DNA from: Burkholderiales bacterium
GTDB lineage: Bacteria > Pseudomonadota > Gammaproteobacteria > Burkholderiales > Burkholderiaceae_F
NCBI GenBank assembly: GCA_016716275.1
Contig: JADJWR010000003.1
Span: 62,001-126,000, forward strand
Direction of reading: 5' to 3'
DNA: 64,000 nt
Shown piece after piece: positions 35,160-44,081 of the stretch. Below the pieces are notes generated by a model, which saw only the letters and a program-made list of their open reading frames with translations, searched no databases and was not told the origin of the DNA. Position 1 is the first letter of the stretch; every line of letters starts with the position of its first letter. Position numbers and translations under genes: made by a program.

Positions 35160-38018
35160 CTACGAGCACTGCCCGGTGTAGCCGCAGGCGGTGCAGAACT
35201 CGCAGCCGTCGCGCTTGATCATCGCCGCCGCGTGGCAGCTCGGGCAGACCTTGCCCTTGACCGGCGCGGTCTCGTGCTCGATCAGCTTGACCGCATCGGG
35301 CAGCGCCAGGATGCCGCTGCTGGCGATCGCGCGGCCGTCGTCGTCGAGGATGCCGAGCACCTTGTAGCGGTGCAGCAGCAGGGTGGCGATGTAGGCCACC
35401 GTGCTGGGGAACAGCGAGGAGCGGGCCTCGCCGGGCACCGGCGCCCAGAACTCGCCGTTCTGCTCGCCGAAGTTCAGCAGCTTCTTCAGCTTCAGGCCGA
35501 TCCAGTTGGCGTCGACCACCCGCATGTCGAGCGAGATCAGCTTGCACAGCCCGTCGAGCGCCTTCGGGTACTCGCCGGCCAGCCAGATCGAGTAGGGCCG
35601 CCGGCTGCCGTCGGGCAGCTGCAGCTCCTTGACGCCGAGCACGAAGTCGTCGCCGGTGTTCGGGTTCTCGACGTCGACCGTCCAGCTCATCGTGCCGAGC
35701 GGCCCGGCCTTCGGCTCCTTCTTGCTGAACAGGGCGTTGATCACCGGCGTGGAGATCGGCAGCAGCTGCTGCTCGAGGTCGCGGAACACGCCGAGTTGTT
35801 CGCAGCGCCAGCGGACGATGTTGGCAAACGCGGCGACCACCCCCTTCTGCCACTCCTGCTTGCCGCCCGGCGGCATGGCGATGGTGAAGCCCTCCTCGTC
35901 GCGCGCCTTGGCCAGCGCGTCGAGCTTCATCTTCAGCCACGCCCGGTCCTCGGAGCGCATGTCCATCGACAGCGTCTTGGCGATCGCGCCCAGCCCGCGC
36001 GGCTGCTCGGCGCCGTTGACCCACACCTCGAACGGCACCGGCGGCGTGCCGGTCTGGCCGATGAAAATGGCGAACGACTCGTGCCGCTGCGGGATCTCGA
36101 CCATGTAGGTCCAGGCCAGGTTGCCCTCGGCCATGTCCGGCCGACCCGGCCACTTCAGGCTGGCCAGCGCCGGCCGCGGCGTCGAGGCGAGCTGCACCCG
36201 GCGGTCGGGGTCGTCCTTCAGGTCCTGCGGCTCGGCCGCCGCGGTCTCCTTGCGTACCTCGAGCACCGAGCCGATCACGCTGTTCGGCCGGTAGGTGGTG
36301 ATGCCCTTCAGCCCTTCCTTCCAGGCGGCGAAGTAAAGCTGGCGGAAGTTGTCGAACGGATAGTCCTCCGGCACGTTGACCGTCTTGCTGACCGCGGCGT
36401 CGATGTACGGCTGCACCGCGGCGATCATCCGCATGTGGTCCATCGCACTCATCTCGAGCGCGTGGACGAACGCCGGCGGCAGATGGTCGGTGTCGCCGCC
36501 CATGCGGCGGAAAAGGCGGTAGGCGTAGTCCTCGACCACGTACTCCTGCTTGGCTCCGTCGGGCATGCGTTTCTTGCGGACGTAGGTCCACGAGAAGGTC
36601 GGCTCGATGCCGCCGGAGGCGTTGCTGGCGAAGGCCAGCGAGATGGTGCCGGTCGGCGCGATCGACAGCAGGTGCGAGTTGCGCAGGCCCTGGCTGCGGA
36701 TCTTCGCCTTCAGCTCGTCCGGCAGGCGGCTGGCGCAGTGCGGCGCGGCGAGCAGCAGCTCGGCGTCGCACAGCGGGAACGGCCCCTTTTCCCTGGCCAG
36801 GTCGGCCGAGGCGTCGTACGCCGCATCGCGCATCTTGCGCGAGATGTCGCTGGCCATCGCCCGCGCCGCCTCGCTGTCGTAGCGCAGGCCGAGCATGGTC
36901 AGCGCATTGCCCAGCCCGGTGAAGCCCAGGCCGACGCGGCGCTTGTTGGCGGCCTCCTGCTGCTGCTCCGGCAGCGGCCACAGCGTCGCCTCGAGCACGT
37001 TGTCGAGCGCCCGGATCGCCACCCGCACCACCGACTGGAAGCGGCCGAAGTCGAACGCCGCGTGCTCGCCGAACGGGTCGATCACGAAACGGGTCAGGTT
37101 GATCGAGCCGAGGCAGCAGCAGCCGTACGGCGGCAGCGGCTGCTCGCCGCACGGGTTGGTGGCGGAGATCGTCTCGCAGTAGGCGAGGTTGTTGTCCTGG
37201 TTGACGCGGTCGACGAACACCACGCCGGGCTCGGCGTGGTTGTAGGTCGACTGCATGATCTGGTCGAACAGCTCGCGCGCCTGCAGCCTGCGATAGACCC
37301 ACGTGCCGTCGGTGCGCTGGTAGGAGCCGTCGGTCTCGAACGGCTTCTCCTTGTGCCACAGCTCGACCTCGCCGTCGGCCTCGACCGAGCGCATGAAGGC
37401 GTCGGTGACCGCCACGCTCATGTTGAAGTTGGTGAGCGAGCCGTCGCGCTTGGCGTGGATGAAATCCTCGATGTCCGGATGGTCGCAGCGCATCATGCCC
37501 ATCTGCGCGCCGCGCCGGCTGCCGGCCGACTCGAGCGTCTCGCAGCTCTTGTCGAACACCCGCATGTAGGACAGCGGGCCGCTGGCGCGCGAGTGGGTGC
37601 CGGCGACGAAGGCGCCCTTGGGCCGGATGTTCGAGAAGTCGTAGCCCACCCCGCCGCCGCGGCGCATCGTCTCGGCCGCCTGCGCCAGCGCGCCGTAGAT
37701 CGACGGCAGGCCGTCGCGGCTGGCGGTGATGGCGTCGCCGACCGGCTGCACGAAGCAGTTGATCAGCGTCGCCGCGATCTCGGTGCCGGCGGCGGAATTG
37801 ACGCGGCCGCCCGGGATGAAGCCCTCGACCATGGCGTCGAAGAAGCGCTTCTCCCAGTCGGCGCGCAGCGCCGGCTCCTCGACCGCCGCCAGCCCGCGCG
37901 CGACGCGTCGCCGCACGTCGTCAGCCGACTGCTCGCCGCTCTTGGCGTACTTCTCGAGCAGCACGTCGACCGAGATCGGCTGTTCGTCGAGCAGCTGCTG
38001 GGCGGGTTCGAGTTTCAT
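35160..38018 (-). CDS. nrdJ: Adenosylcobalamin-dependent (class II) ribonucleotide reductase
   Basis: Reduces ribonucleotides to deoxyribonucleotides with a cobalamin radical, in air or without it. The 952-residue protein has the catalytic core with NPCGEQPLPPYGCCCLGSINL, VGLGFTGLGNALTMLGL and a SIAPTGTISLAF loop, then a TSCPD domain (about 770-860), and a Cys-rich C-terminus (CPSCH...CEFCTACGYTGQC) that presumably receives electrons from thioredoxin. The start at 38018 has AGGAGCG upstream. A -10 hexamer TATACT (38075-38070) lies 52 bp upstream, and paired NrdR boxes lie farther upstream. No class I genes are in the window. Confidence 0.94.
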   Translation of the reverse strand: MKLEPAQQLLDEQPISVDVLLEKYAKSGEQSADDVRRRVARGLAAVEEPALRADWEKRFFDAMVEGFIPGGRVNSAAGTEIAATLINCFVQPVGDAITASRDGLPSIYGALAQAAETMRRGGGVGYDFSNIRPKGAFVAGTHSRASGPLSYMRVFDKSCETLESAGSRRGAQMGMMRCDHPDIEDFIHAKRDGSLTNFNMSVAVTDAFMRSVEADGEVELWHKEKPFETDGSYQRTDGTWVYRRLQARELFDQIMQSTYNHAEPGVVFVDRVNQDNNLAYCETISATNPCGEQPLPPYGCCCLGSINLTRFVIDPFGEHAAFDFGRFQSVVRVAIRALDNVLEATLWPLPEQQQEAANKRRVGLGFTGLGNALTMLGLRYDSEAARAMASDISRKMRDAAYDASADLAREKGPFPLCDAELLLAAPHCASRLPDELKAKIRSQGLRNSHLLSIAPTGTISLAFASNASGGIEPTFSWTYVRKKRMPDGAKQEYVVEDYAYRLFRRMGGDTDHLPPAFVHALEMSAMDHMRMIAAVQPYIDAAVSKTVNVPEDYPFDNFRQLYFAAWKEGLKGITTYRPNSVIGSVLEVRKETAAAEPQDLKDDPDRRVQLASTPRPALASLKWPGRPDMAEGNLAWTYMVEIPQRHESFAIFIGQTGTPPVPFEVWVNGAEQPRGLGAIAKTLSMDMRSEDRAWLKMKLDALAKARDEEGFTIAMPPGGKQEWQKGVVAAFANIVRWRCEQLGVFRDLEQQLLPISTPVINALFSKKEPKAGPLGTMSWTVDVENPNTGDDFVLGVKELQLPDGSRRPYSIWLAGEYPKALDGLCKLISLDMRVVDANWIGLKLKKLLNFGEQNGEFWAPVPGEARSSLFPSTVAYIATLLLHRYKVLGILDDDGRAIASSGILALPDAVKLIEHETAPVKGKVCPSCHAAAMIKRDGCEFCTACGYTGQCS

Positions 38019-38069
38019 GCGGGCGCTCCTGCGATCGTGGGCACGACGGATTCGGCGAGGGGGGAAAAC

Positions 38070-38075
38070 AGTATA
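38070..38075 (-). promoter_or_regulatory. -10 element of nrdJ
   Basis: TATACT on the minus strand, five of six to the sigma-70 consensus, in an otherwise very GC-rich region, 52 bp upstream of the nrdJ ATG. The -35 at the expected distance is weak. Confidence 0.5.
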
Positions 38076-38133
38076 GGCAGCCCGGCGGCGGCTGGTCTGC
38101 GGTTCTTCCGGCCGGGCGCGGCTGCGACGCATT

Positions 38134-38180
38134 GTGCCGCATCTTGTGGTCCGGCCGCCAGTCACCACAACATGTTGTGC
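38134..38180. promoter_or_regulatory. Paired NrdR boxes
   Basis: The second box (38165-38180) is CCACAACATGTTGTGC and contains a perfect 14-bp palindrome. The first (38134-38149), GTGCCGCATCTTGTGG, matches that palindrome in its right half. Their starts are exactly 31 bp apart, the three-turn spacing seen for NrdR, the nucleotide-sensing repressor of ribonucleotide reductase genes. They lie between nrdJ and the CysB-like gene. Confidence 0.8.
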
Positions 38181-38217
38181 TATCTGGCCGATCGGGCGGC
38201 GGTCGTCCCTGCCTTCG

Positions 38218-38223
38218 TATACT
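38218..38223 (+). promoter_or_regulatory. -10 element of the CysB-like gene
   Basis: TATACT, 24 bp upstream of the ATG at 38247. The NrdR boxes lie about 40-85 bp upstream of it, so this promoter may also respond to NrdR. Confidence 0.45.
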
Positions 38224-38246
38224 GCCGCGGCGATCCGGAGACGGCC

Positions 38247-39203
38247 ATGAACCTGCAGCAGTTCCGCTTCCTGCGCGAAGCCGCGCGGCACAAGTTCAAC
38301 ATCACCCTGGCGGCGCGCTCGCTGCACACCTCGCAGCCCGGCATCAGCAAGGCGATCATCGAGCTCGAAGGCGAGCTCGGCGTGCCGATCCTCGCCCGCC
38401 AGGGCAAGCGGATCCTCGGCGTCACGCCGCCGGGCCAGCAGGTGCTCGACGCCGCCGAGCGGATCATGAAGGAGGTCGACGACCTGAAGAAGATGGCGCG
38501 CGACTATGCCGGCGCGCCGTCGGGGACGCTGCGCGTGGCCACCACCCACACCCAGGCGCGCTACGTGCTTCCCACCGTGGTGCAGCAGTTCGCCCGCAAG
38601 TTCCCGCAGGTGCGGCTGAAGCTGCTGCAGGCCGATCCGCCGCACATCGCCTCGATGCTGGCCAACGGCCAGGCCGACGTCGGCGTTGCCACCGAGTCGC
38701 TGGCCGAGGCGGCGGCGCTGGTGTCGGTGCCGATCTACGAGTGGCAGCACGTCGCCCTGGTGCCGCCCGGCCACCCGCTGGCGAAGCTGCAGAAGACACC
38801 CGGCCGGCTGACGCTGAAGGACCTCGGCCGCCATCCGATCGTCACCTACGAGGCGCATTTTTCCGGTCGCAGCCGCATCGACGCCGCCTTCGCCGCCGCC
38901 GGCATCGAGCCGTCGATCGTGCTGGAGGCGATCGACGCCGACGTGATCAAGACCTACGTGGCCACCGGCATGGGTGTGGGCATCGTTGCCGGCGTGGCAG
39001 TCGACCCGCGCAGCGAGCCGATGATCGTGCTGCCCTGCGGCCACCTGTTCGGCAGCAATGTCACCCGGCTGGCGGTCAAGCGCGACGCCTACCTGCGCGG
39101 CTTCGTCTACGCCTTCATCGAACTGCTGGCGCCCGGCTGGGACAAGCTGCGGCTCGAGCAGGCGTTCGCCGCGCCGCGGCCGCCTGCCGAGGGGCACCGA
39201 TGA
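38247..39203 (+). CDS. CysB/Cbl-family LysR-type regulator
   Basis: The 318-residue protein has an N-terminal winged helix (MNLQQFRFLREAARHKFNITLAARSLHTSQPGISK, about 1-35, the CysB form of the LysR motif) and a C-terminal inducer-binding domain with TTHTQARYVLP, the CysB sulfate-binding signature. In other bacteria CysB controls sulfate assimilation and Cbl controls organosulfur use. No cys gene is nearby. The stop codon overlaps the start of the next gene (CGATGA). Confidence 0.92.
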   Translation: MNLQQFRFLREAARHKFNITLAARSLHTSQPGISKAIIELEGELGVPILARQGKRILGVTPPGQQVLDAAERIMKEVDDLKKMARDYAGAPSGTLRVATTHTQARYVLPTVVQQFARKFPQVRLKLLQADPPHIASMLANGQADVGVATESLAEAAALVSVPIYEWQHVALVPPGHPLAKLQKTPGRLTLKDLGRHPIVTYEAHFSGRSRIDAAFAAAGIEPSIVLEAIDADVIKTYVATGMGVGIVAGVAVDPRSEPMIVLPCGHLFGSNVTRLAVKRDAYLRGFVYAFIELLAPGWDKLRLEQAFAAPRPPAEGHR

Positions 39204-40180
39204 GGGTGGCGATCGTCGGCGCCGGCGCGATCGGCGGCGTGCTCGGCGGGCGCCTGGCGGCGCGCGGCCACGAGGTCGCGCTGGTGGCGCGCGGCGAGCA
39301 CCTGGCGGCGATCCGCCGCGACGGGCTGCGGCTCGTCGATCACGTCGGCAGCGCCTCCGGCAGCTATCGGCTGCCGGCGAGCGACGATCCGGCGGCCTTC
39401 GGTGTGCAGGACCTGGTCGTCATCGCCGTCAAGGCACACGCGATCGCCGCCGTGCTGCCGCGCCTGCGCACGCTATTGAACGATGACACGGTCGTCGTGC
39501 CGGCGATCAACGGACTGCCGTGGTGGTATTTCCACGGCGAGCCGGGGCCGCACCAGGGTCGACGGCTGCGCACCCTCGATCCGGCCGGCACGATGTTCGC
39601 CGACCTCGACTGCCGCCACCTGCTGGGCTGCGTCGTGCACGTCGCTGCCGAAGTGCGCGCCGCCGGCGAGGTGCACCACACCGGCGGCCGGCGCCTGGTG
39701 CTCGGCGAGCCTGACAATTCGGCGAGCGGGCGGCTGCAGCGCGTCTGCGCGCTGCTCGACGACGCCGGCCTCGAGGCGCAGCCGTCGCCGCGGATCCGCC
39801 TGGACGTCTGGATCAAGCTGCTCGGCAACACCTCGTTCAACCCGGTGGCGGCGCTGACCGGCTACCTGATGAACCAGATCTGCGCCGACGAAGAGGTGCT
39901 CGACGTGATCCGGGCGATGATGCGCGAAGGCATGGCGGTGTCGTCGCACTATGGCTACCCGATGCCGATGACGCCGGACCAGCGCATCGACATGGCGCGG
40001 CAGCTCGGCGCGGCGAAGATCTCGATGCTGCAGGACCTCGAGCGGCGACGGCCGCTGGAACTGGCGCCGATCGTCGGCGCCGTGATCGAACTGGCCGAGC
40101 TTGCCGCGATCGAGGTGCCGACCATCCGCATGGTCAACGCGCTTGCCCGGGGCCGGGCGAGGGCGCTCGGACTGGCCTGA
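39200..40180 (+). CDS. panE: 2-dehydropantoate 2-reductase (PanE/ApbA family)
   Basis: The 326-residue protein has the NADP-binding start MRVAIVGAGAIGGVLGGRLA, the central KAHAIAAVLP segment and the family's catalytic Lys in RLDVWIKLLGNTSFNPVAALTG, with Glu in the following helix region. It reduces ketopantoate to pantoate in coenzyme A synthesis, though the family also contains paralogues acting on other 2-keto acids. It overlaps the CysB-like gene by 4 bp, an unusual partner for panE, so a paralogue cannot be excluded. Confidence 0.83.
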   Translation: MRVAIVGAGAIGGVLGGRLAARGHEVALVARGEHLAAIRRDGLRLVDHVGSASGSYRLPASDDPAAFGVQDLVVIAVKAHAIAAVLPRLRTLLNDDTVVVPAINGLPWWYFHGEPGPHQGRRLRTLDPAGTMFADLDCRHLLGCVVHVAAEVRAAGEVHHTGGRRLVLGEPDNSASGRLQRVCALLDDAGLEAQPSPRIRLDVWIKLLGNTSFNPVAALTGYLMNQICADEEVLDVIRAMMREGMAVSSHYGYPMPMTPDQRIDMARQLGAAKISMLQDLERRRPLELAPIVGAVIELAELAAIEVPTIRMVNALARGRARALGLA

Positions 40181-40208
40181 CCGCTGCGGCGCGGCCGGCC
40201 GGGCGGGC

Positions 40209-40823
40209 TCAGCGGATCGTCCAGTTCCAGCGCCAGGCGATCAGCCGCACGGCGACGATCAGCCCCGCCGCGACCCAGGTGGCGAGCGACGCCGGCATGC
40301 CCCCTGCGATGACCAGCAGGTAGAACGCGCAGCCGGCCAGCGCCGCCAGCGCGTAGGGTTTGCCGTCGCGCAGCACCATCGGCACCTCGTTCAGGATCAC
40401 GTCGCGCAGCACGCCGCCGAACACGCCGGTGACCACGCCCATCATCGCCGCGATGATCGGCGGCGAGCCGAGTTCGTGCGCCACCGACACGCCGGCGATC
40501 GAGAAGAAACCCAGCCCGATCGCGTCGGCGATCACGAACAGCGTGGTCGGCACCACCCGCTGCGCCAGCCGCAGCAGCGGAGTGGCGATCAGCGTCAGCA
40601 CCAGGATCAGCACGACGTAGTGCTGGTGCTGCACCCAGAAGAACGGCCGGCGGTCGAGCAGCACGTCGCGCAGGGTGCCGCCGCCGAAGGCGGTGATGAA
40701 GGCGACCGTGAAGACACCCACCGCATCCATCTTCTTGTTGCGCGCCTCGGCGAAGCCGGAGAAAGCGGCCGCCAGCACGGCGACGAACTCGATCGCCGGC
40801 ACCACCGCCTGTTCAGCGCGCAT
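40209..40823 (-). CDS. TRIC-family (UPF0126) cation channel
   Basis: The 204-residue membrane protein has six to seven helices in two repeats, each with the family signature: AFGGGTLRDVLLDR and VFGGVLRDVILNEVP. Prokaryotic TRIC channels (such as YadS and YicG) form trimeric potassium-permeable pores. It is convergent with panE and follows the Smr gene on the same strand. Confidence 0.9.
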   Translation of the reverse strand: MRAEQAVVPAIEFVAVLAAAFSGFAEARNKKMDAVGVFTVAFITAFGGGTLRDVLLDRRPFFWVQHQHYVVLILVLTLIATPLLRLAQRVVPTTLFVIADAIGLGFFSIAGVSVAHELGSPPIIAAMMGVVTGVFGGVLRDVILNEVPMVLRDGKPYALAALAGCAFYLLVIAGGMPASLATWVAAGLIVAVRLIAWRWNWTIR

Positions 40824-40898
40824 TCGCCGCGGCCGAATCGGCTTCCCCGTGCCCTCGCGGGACAGGGGCAGGGCGAGCGGGGGTGAGGCGCCCCGGCA

Positions 40899-41552
40899 TC
40901 ACGTCTTCGGCGACGACGGCCGCAGCAGCACCATCACCGCGCCGGCGCCGCCGTCGGCGCCGCGTGCCTGGCAGAAGGCGATCACTTCGTCGCGCTGCGC
41001 CAGCCAGTTGCGCACCTTGCCCTTGAGGACAGGCACCTTGCCGAGCGAGCCGAGCCCCTTGCCATGGACCACGCGCACGCAGCGCCTGCCGTGCCTGATC
41101 GATTCGCGCAGGAACTCGACCAGCGCCTGGCGCGCCTCGTCGACCCGGTGGCCGTGCAAATCGATCTGCGCCTGGATGCTCCACTCGCCGCGCTGCAGCC
41201 GTCGCAGCACGTCGGGGCCGATGCCGGGCGCGCAGTACGACAGTGACTCGTCGGCGTCGAGCAGCGACTGGTGGTCGATGCCGTCGGACACCGACTCGGC
41301 GAGCACCTGCCGGTCGTCGCGCAGGCGGCTCACCGGCTGCGGCGGGTGCGGCGTGCGGGGGTGCTCGACACGCGGCGGCCTGGCCAGCGGGGTCACGTCT
41401 CGGACCGCCTCGCTGAACTCGCTGGCCGCGTGCTGCCGCCTGGCCTCGGCCGCCCGCCGCGCCGCCTCGGCTGCCTCGCGGCTGCGCGTCTGCTGCTCGA
41501 GCCTGCTGCGCAGCTGCTCGAGCGCCGACAGGTGCTTGTGCCGCTCGACCAT
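40899..41552 (-). CDS. Smr-domain protein
   Basis: The 217-residue protein has a charged N-terminal half with a coiled-coil-like stretch (about 8-50) and a C-terminal Smr domain (about 125-210) with IDLHGHRVDEAR and VHGKGLGS, the nuclease motifs of the family. The YfcN/SmrA/SmrB group cuts RNA or DNA, and SmrB acts on collided ribosomes in E. coli. It lies 10 bp downstream of trxB on the same strand. Confidence 0.9.
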   Translation of the reverse strand: MVERHKHLSALEQLRSRLEQQTRSREAAEAARRAAEARRQHAASEFSEAVRDVTPLARPPRVEHPRTPHPPQPVSRLRDDRQVLAESVSDGIDHQSLLDADESLSYCAPGIGPDVLRRLQRGEWSIQAQIDLHGHRVDEARQALVEFLRESIRHGRRCVRVVHGKGLGSLGKVPVLKGKVRNWLAQRDEVIAFCQARGADGGAGAVMVLLRPSSPKT

Positions 41553-41562
41553 GACGGATGCT

Positions 41563-42549
41563 TCAGGCGACGGCAGCCGCCGCGACTCCCGTCGTCTGTT
41601 CCTGCGCTTCCAGCCAGCGCTGCGCGTCGAGCGCCGCCATGCAGCCGGTGCCGGCGCTGGTCACCGCCTGCCGGTAGACGTGGTCCTGCACGTCGCCGGC
41701 GGCGAACACGCCCGGCACGCTGGTCATCGTCGCCAGGCCGCTGGCGCCGCCGCGGGTGAGGATGTAGCCGCCGGCCATCTCCAGCCTGCCGGCGAAGATC
41801 TCGGTGTTCGGCTGGTGGCCGATGGCGATGAAGCAGCCATGCAGCTTCAGCTCGGCGGTCGAACCGTCCTGCCTGCTGCGGATGCGCACGCCGGTCACGC
41901 CCTTCTCGTCGCCTAGCACCTCGTCGAGTTCATGCCACAGGTGCAGCACGACCTTGCCCTCGCCGACCTTCTTCATCAGCTTGTCGACCATGATCGGCTC
42001 GGCGCGGAACCTGTCGCGGCGATGGATCAGGTGCACCCTGCTGGCGATGTTGGCGAGGTAGAGCGCCTCCTCGACCGCGGTGTTGCCGCCGCCGACCACG
42101 CAGACCTCCTGCTGGCGGTAGAAAAAGCCGTCGCAGGTGGCGCAGCCCGACACGCCCTTGCCCATGAACGCCTGCTCCGAAGGCAGGCCGAGGTACTTGG
42201 CCGAGGCGCCGGTGGCGATGATCAGCGCATCGCAGGTGTAGCCCGCCGAGTCGCCGGTCAGGCGGAACGGCCGCTGCGACAGGTCGACCGCGTTGATATG
42301 GTCGAACACGATCTCGGTGTCGAAGCGCTCGGCGTGCTTCTGGAAGCGCGCCATCAGTTCCGGACCCTGCACGCCGTCGGCATCGGCGGGCCAGTTGTCG
42401 ACATCGGTGGTGGTCATCAGCTGGCCGCCCTGCGCCAGGCCGGTGACCAGCAGCGGCTTCAGGTTGGCGCGCGCCGCGTACACCGCAGCCGTGTAGCCGG
42501 CCGGGCCGGAGCCGAGGATCAGCACGCGCGCATGCTTGCTCTGCGACAT
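41563..42549 (-). CDS. trxB: Thioredoxin reductase
   Basis: NADPH-dependent flavoenzyme that reduces thioredoxin. The 328-residue protein shows the FAD site ILGSGPAGYTAAVYAARA (about 11-28), redox-active Cys136/Cys139 in SGCATCDG, the NADPH motif VGGGNTAVEEALYLA, and the C-terminal FAD motif GVFAAGDVQDHVYRQAVTSAGTG. It precedes the Smr gene and is divergent from the MmgE/PrpD gene. Confidence 0.96.
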   Translation of the reverse strand: MSQSKHARVLILGSGPAGYTAAVYAARANLKPLLVTGLAQGGQLMTTTDVDNWPADADGVQGPELMARFQKHAERFDTEIVFDHINAVDLSQRPFRLTGDSAGYTCDALIIATGASAKYLGLPSEQAFMGKGVSGCATCDGFFYRQQEVCVVGGGNTAVEEALYLANIASRVHLIHRRDRFRAEPIMVDKLMKKVGEGKVVLHLWHELDEVLGDEKGVTGVRIRSRQDGSTAELKLHGCFIAIGHQPNTEIFAGRLEMAGGYILTRGGASGLATMTSVPGVFAAGDVQDHVYRQAVTSAGTGCMAALDAQRWLEAQEQTTGVAAAAVA

Positions 42550-42691
42550 GAGGGGACTCTTCTGCTGGGGAGGGGAAGGCCGAAATTATAGGAGTCACCC
42601 GTGGCGCGACCGGCGGCGGCGAACGCGTCCATACTTCGCCTGCCGCGCGGCGGACACCGGCGCGCGGGCGAGAAGCGATACGGAGAAGCCG

Positions 42692-44050
42692 ATGAACGCG
42701 CATCCGGGCGCGCAGCTGGCGGCCTTCGCCGCCGGCCTGCGTTTCGACGACATTCCGGCGCCGGTCGTGCGTCGCGCCGAGGATCTGATGCTCGACTGGC
42801 TGGCCTCGGCGCTGGCCGGCGCGAAGGCGCGGCAGGTGCTGGCGGTCGAGCGATTCGCGCTGGCGATGGGCCCGCCCGACGGGCCGTCGCAGGTGCTGAT
42901 CGCGCGGCGACGCACGTCGCCATACTTCGCGGCGATGGTCAACGCCGCCGCCTCGCACGTGGTCGAGCAGGACGACGTGCACAACAGCTCGGTGTTCCAT
43001 CCGGCGACGGTGGTGTTCCCACCGGCGCTCGCCGCCGCGCAGGCCATCGGCGCCTCCGGACGCGAGCTGCTCACCGCCGCAGTGGCCGGCTACGAGGTCG
43101 GCATCCGGGTCGGCGAGTTCCTCGGCCGCTCGCACTACAAGGTGTTCCATACCACCGGCACCGCCGGCGCGCTCGCCGCGGCGGCCGCCACCGGCCGCAT
43201 CCTGCGGCTCACCGAGGCGCAGATGGGCGACGCCTTCGGCTCGGCCGGCACGCAGGCGGCGGGGCTGTGGGAGTTCCTGCGCGACGGCGCCGACTCCAAG
43301 CAGTTGCACACCGCGCACGCTTCGGCCGCCGGCCTGGCGTCCGCCTACCTGGCCCGCGAGGGCTTCACCGGCGCGCAGCGCATCCTCGACGGCGCGCAGG
43401 GCATGGCCGCCGGCATGTCGGACGACGCCGATCCGGCGCGGCTCACCGACCGGCTCGGCAGCCGCTGGGCGCTGGCCGAGACCTCGTTCAAGTACCACGC
43501 GTCGTGCCGGCACACGCATCCTGCCGCCGATGCCCTGCAGCAGGTGATGCGGCAGCACGGCCTGGCGGCGGCGTCGATCGAACGCGTGGTGGCGCACGTG
43601 CACCAGGGCGCGATCGACGTGCTCGGGCCGGTGGTCGAGCCGCGCACCGTGCACCAGTCGAAGTTCTCGATGGGCACCGTGCTGGCGCTGATCGCGCTGC
43701 GCCACGCGGCGAGCCTCGCCGAGTTCGAGACGGCGCTCGACGACCGGGCGGTCGCCGCCTTCCGCGACAAGGTGACGATGGTGCTCGATCCCGAGGTCGA
43801 CACCGCCTATCCGGCGCGCTGGATCGGCAAGGTCACCGTGCACACCACCGACGGGCGCACGCTGCATGGCCGGGTCGACGAGCCGAAGGGCGACCCGGGC
43901 AACACGCTGTCGCGCGCCGAACTCGAGGACAAGGCATGCCGGCTCGCCGAATTCGGCGGCGTCGTGTCGAAGGCCGAGATGGCCTCGGCGATCGCGGCGA
44001 TCTGGGCGCTGGCCGAGGCCGACCGGGTGCCGGCGTTCTTCGCGGCCTGA
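42692..44050 (+). CDS. MmgE/PrpD-family protein
   Basis: The 452-residue protein belongs to the MmgE/PrpD fold family, which includes 2-methylcitrate dehydratase, cis-aconitate decarboxylase and iminodisuccinate epimerase. Family signatures: LMLDWLASALAG, HVVEQDDVHNSSVFHPATVVFPPALAAAQ, YEVGIRVGEFLG and KYHASCRHTHPAADAL. The lack of other 2-methylcitrate genes makes PrpD itself unlikely, so the substrate remains open. The ATG at 42692 has GGAGAAG upstream. Confidence 0.87.
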   Translation: MNAHPGAQLAAFAAGLRFDDIPAPVVRRAEDLMLDWLASALAGAKARQVLAVERFALAMGPPDGPSQVLIARRRTSPYFAAMVNAAASHVVEQDDVHNSSVFHPATVVFPPALAAAQAIGASGRELLTAAVAGYEVGIRVGEFLGRSHYKVFHTTGTAGALAAAAATGRILRLTEAQMGDAFGSAGTQAAGLWEFLRDGADSKQLHTAHASAAGLASAYLAREGFTGAQRILDGAQGMAAGMSDDADPARLTDRLGSRWALAETSFKYHASCRHTHPAADALQQVMRQHGLAAASIERVVAHVHQGAIDVLGPVVEPRTVHQSKFSMGTVLALIALRHAASLAEFETALDDRAVAAFRDKVTMVLDPEVDTAYPARWIGKVTVHTTDGRTLHGRVDEPKGDPGNTLSRAELEDKACRLAEFGGVVSKAEMASAIAAIWALAEADRVPAFFAA

Positions 44051-44081
44051 GCGGACGGTCGGCGCGTCGCGCCGCGCGCCG

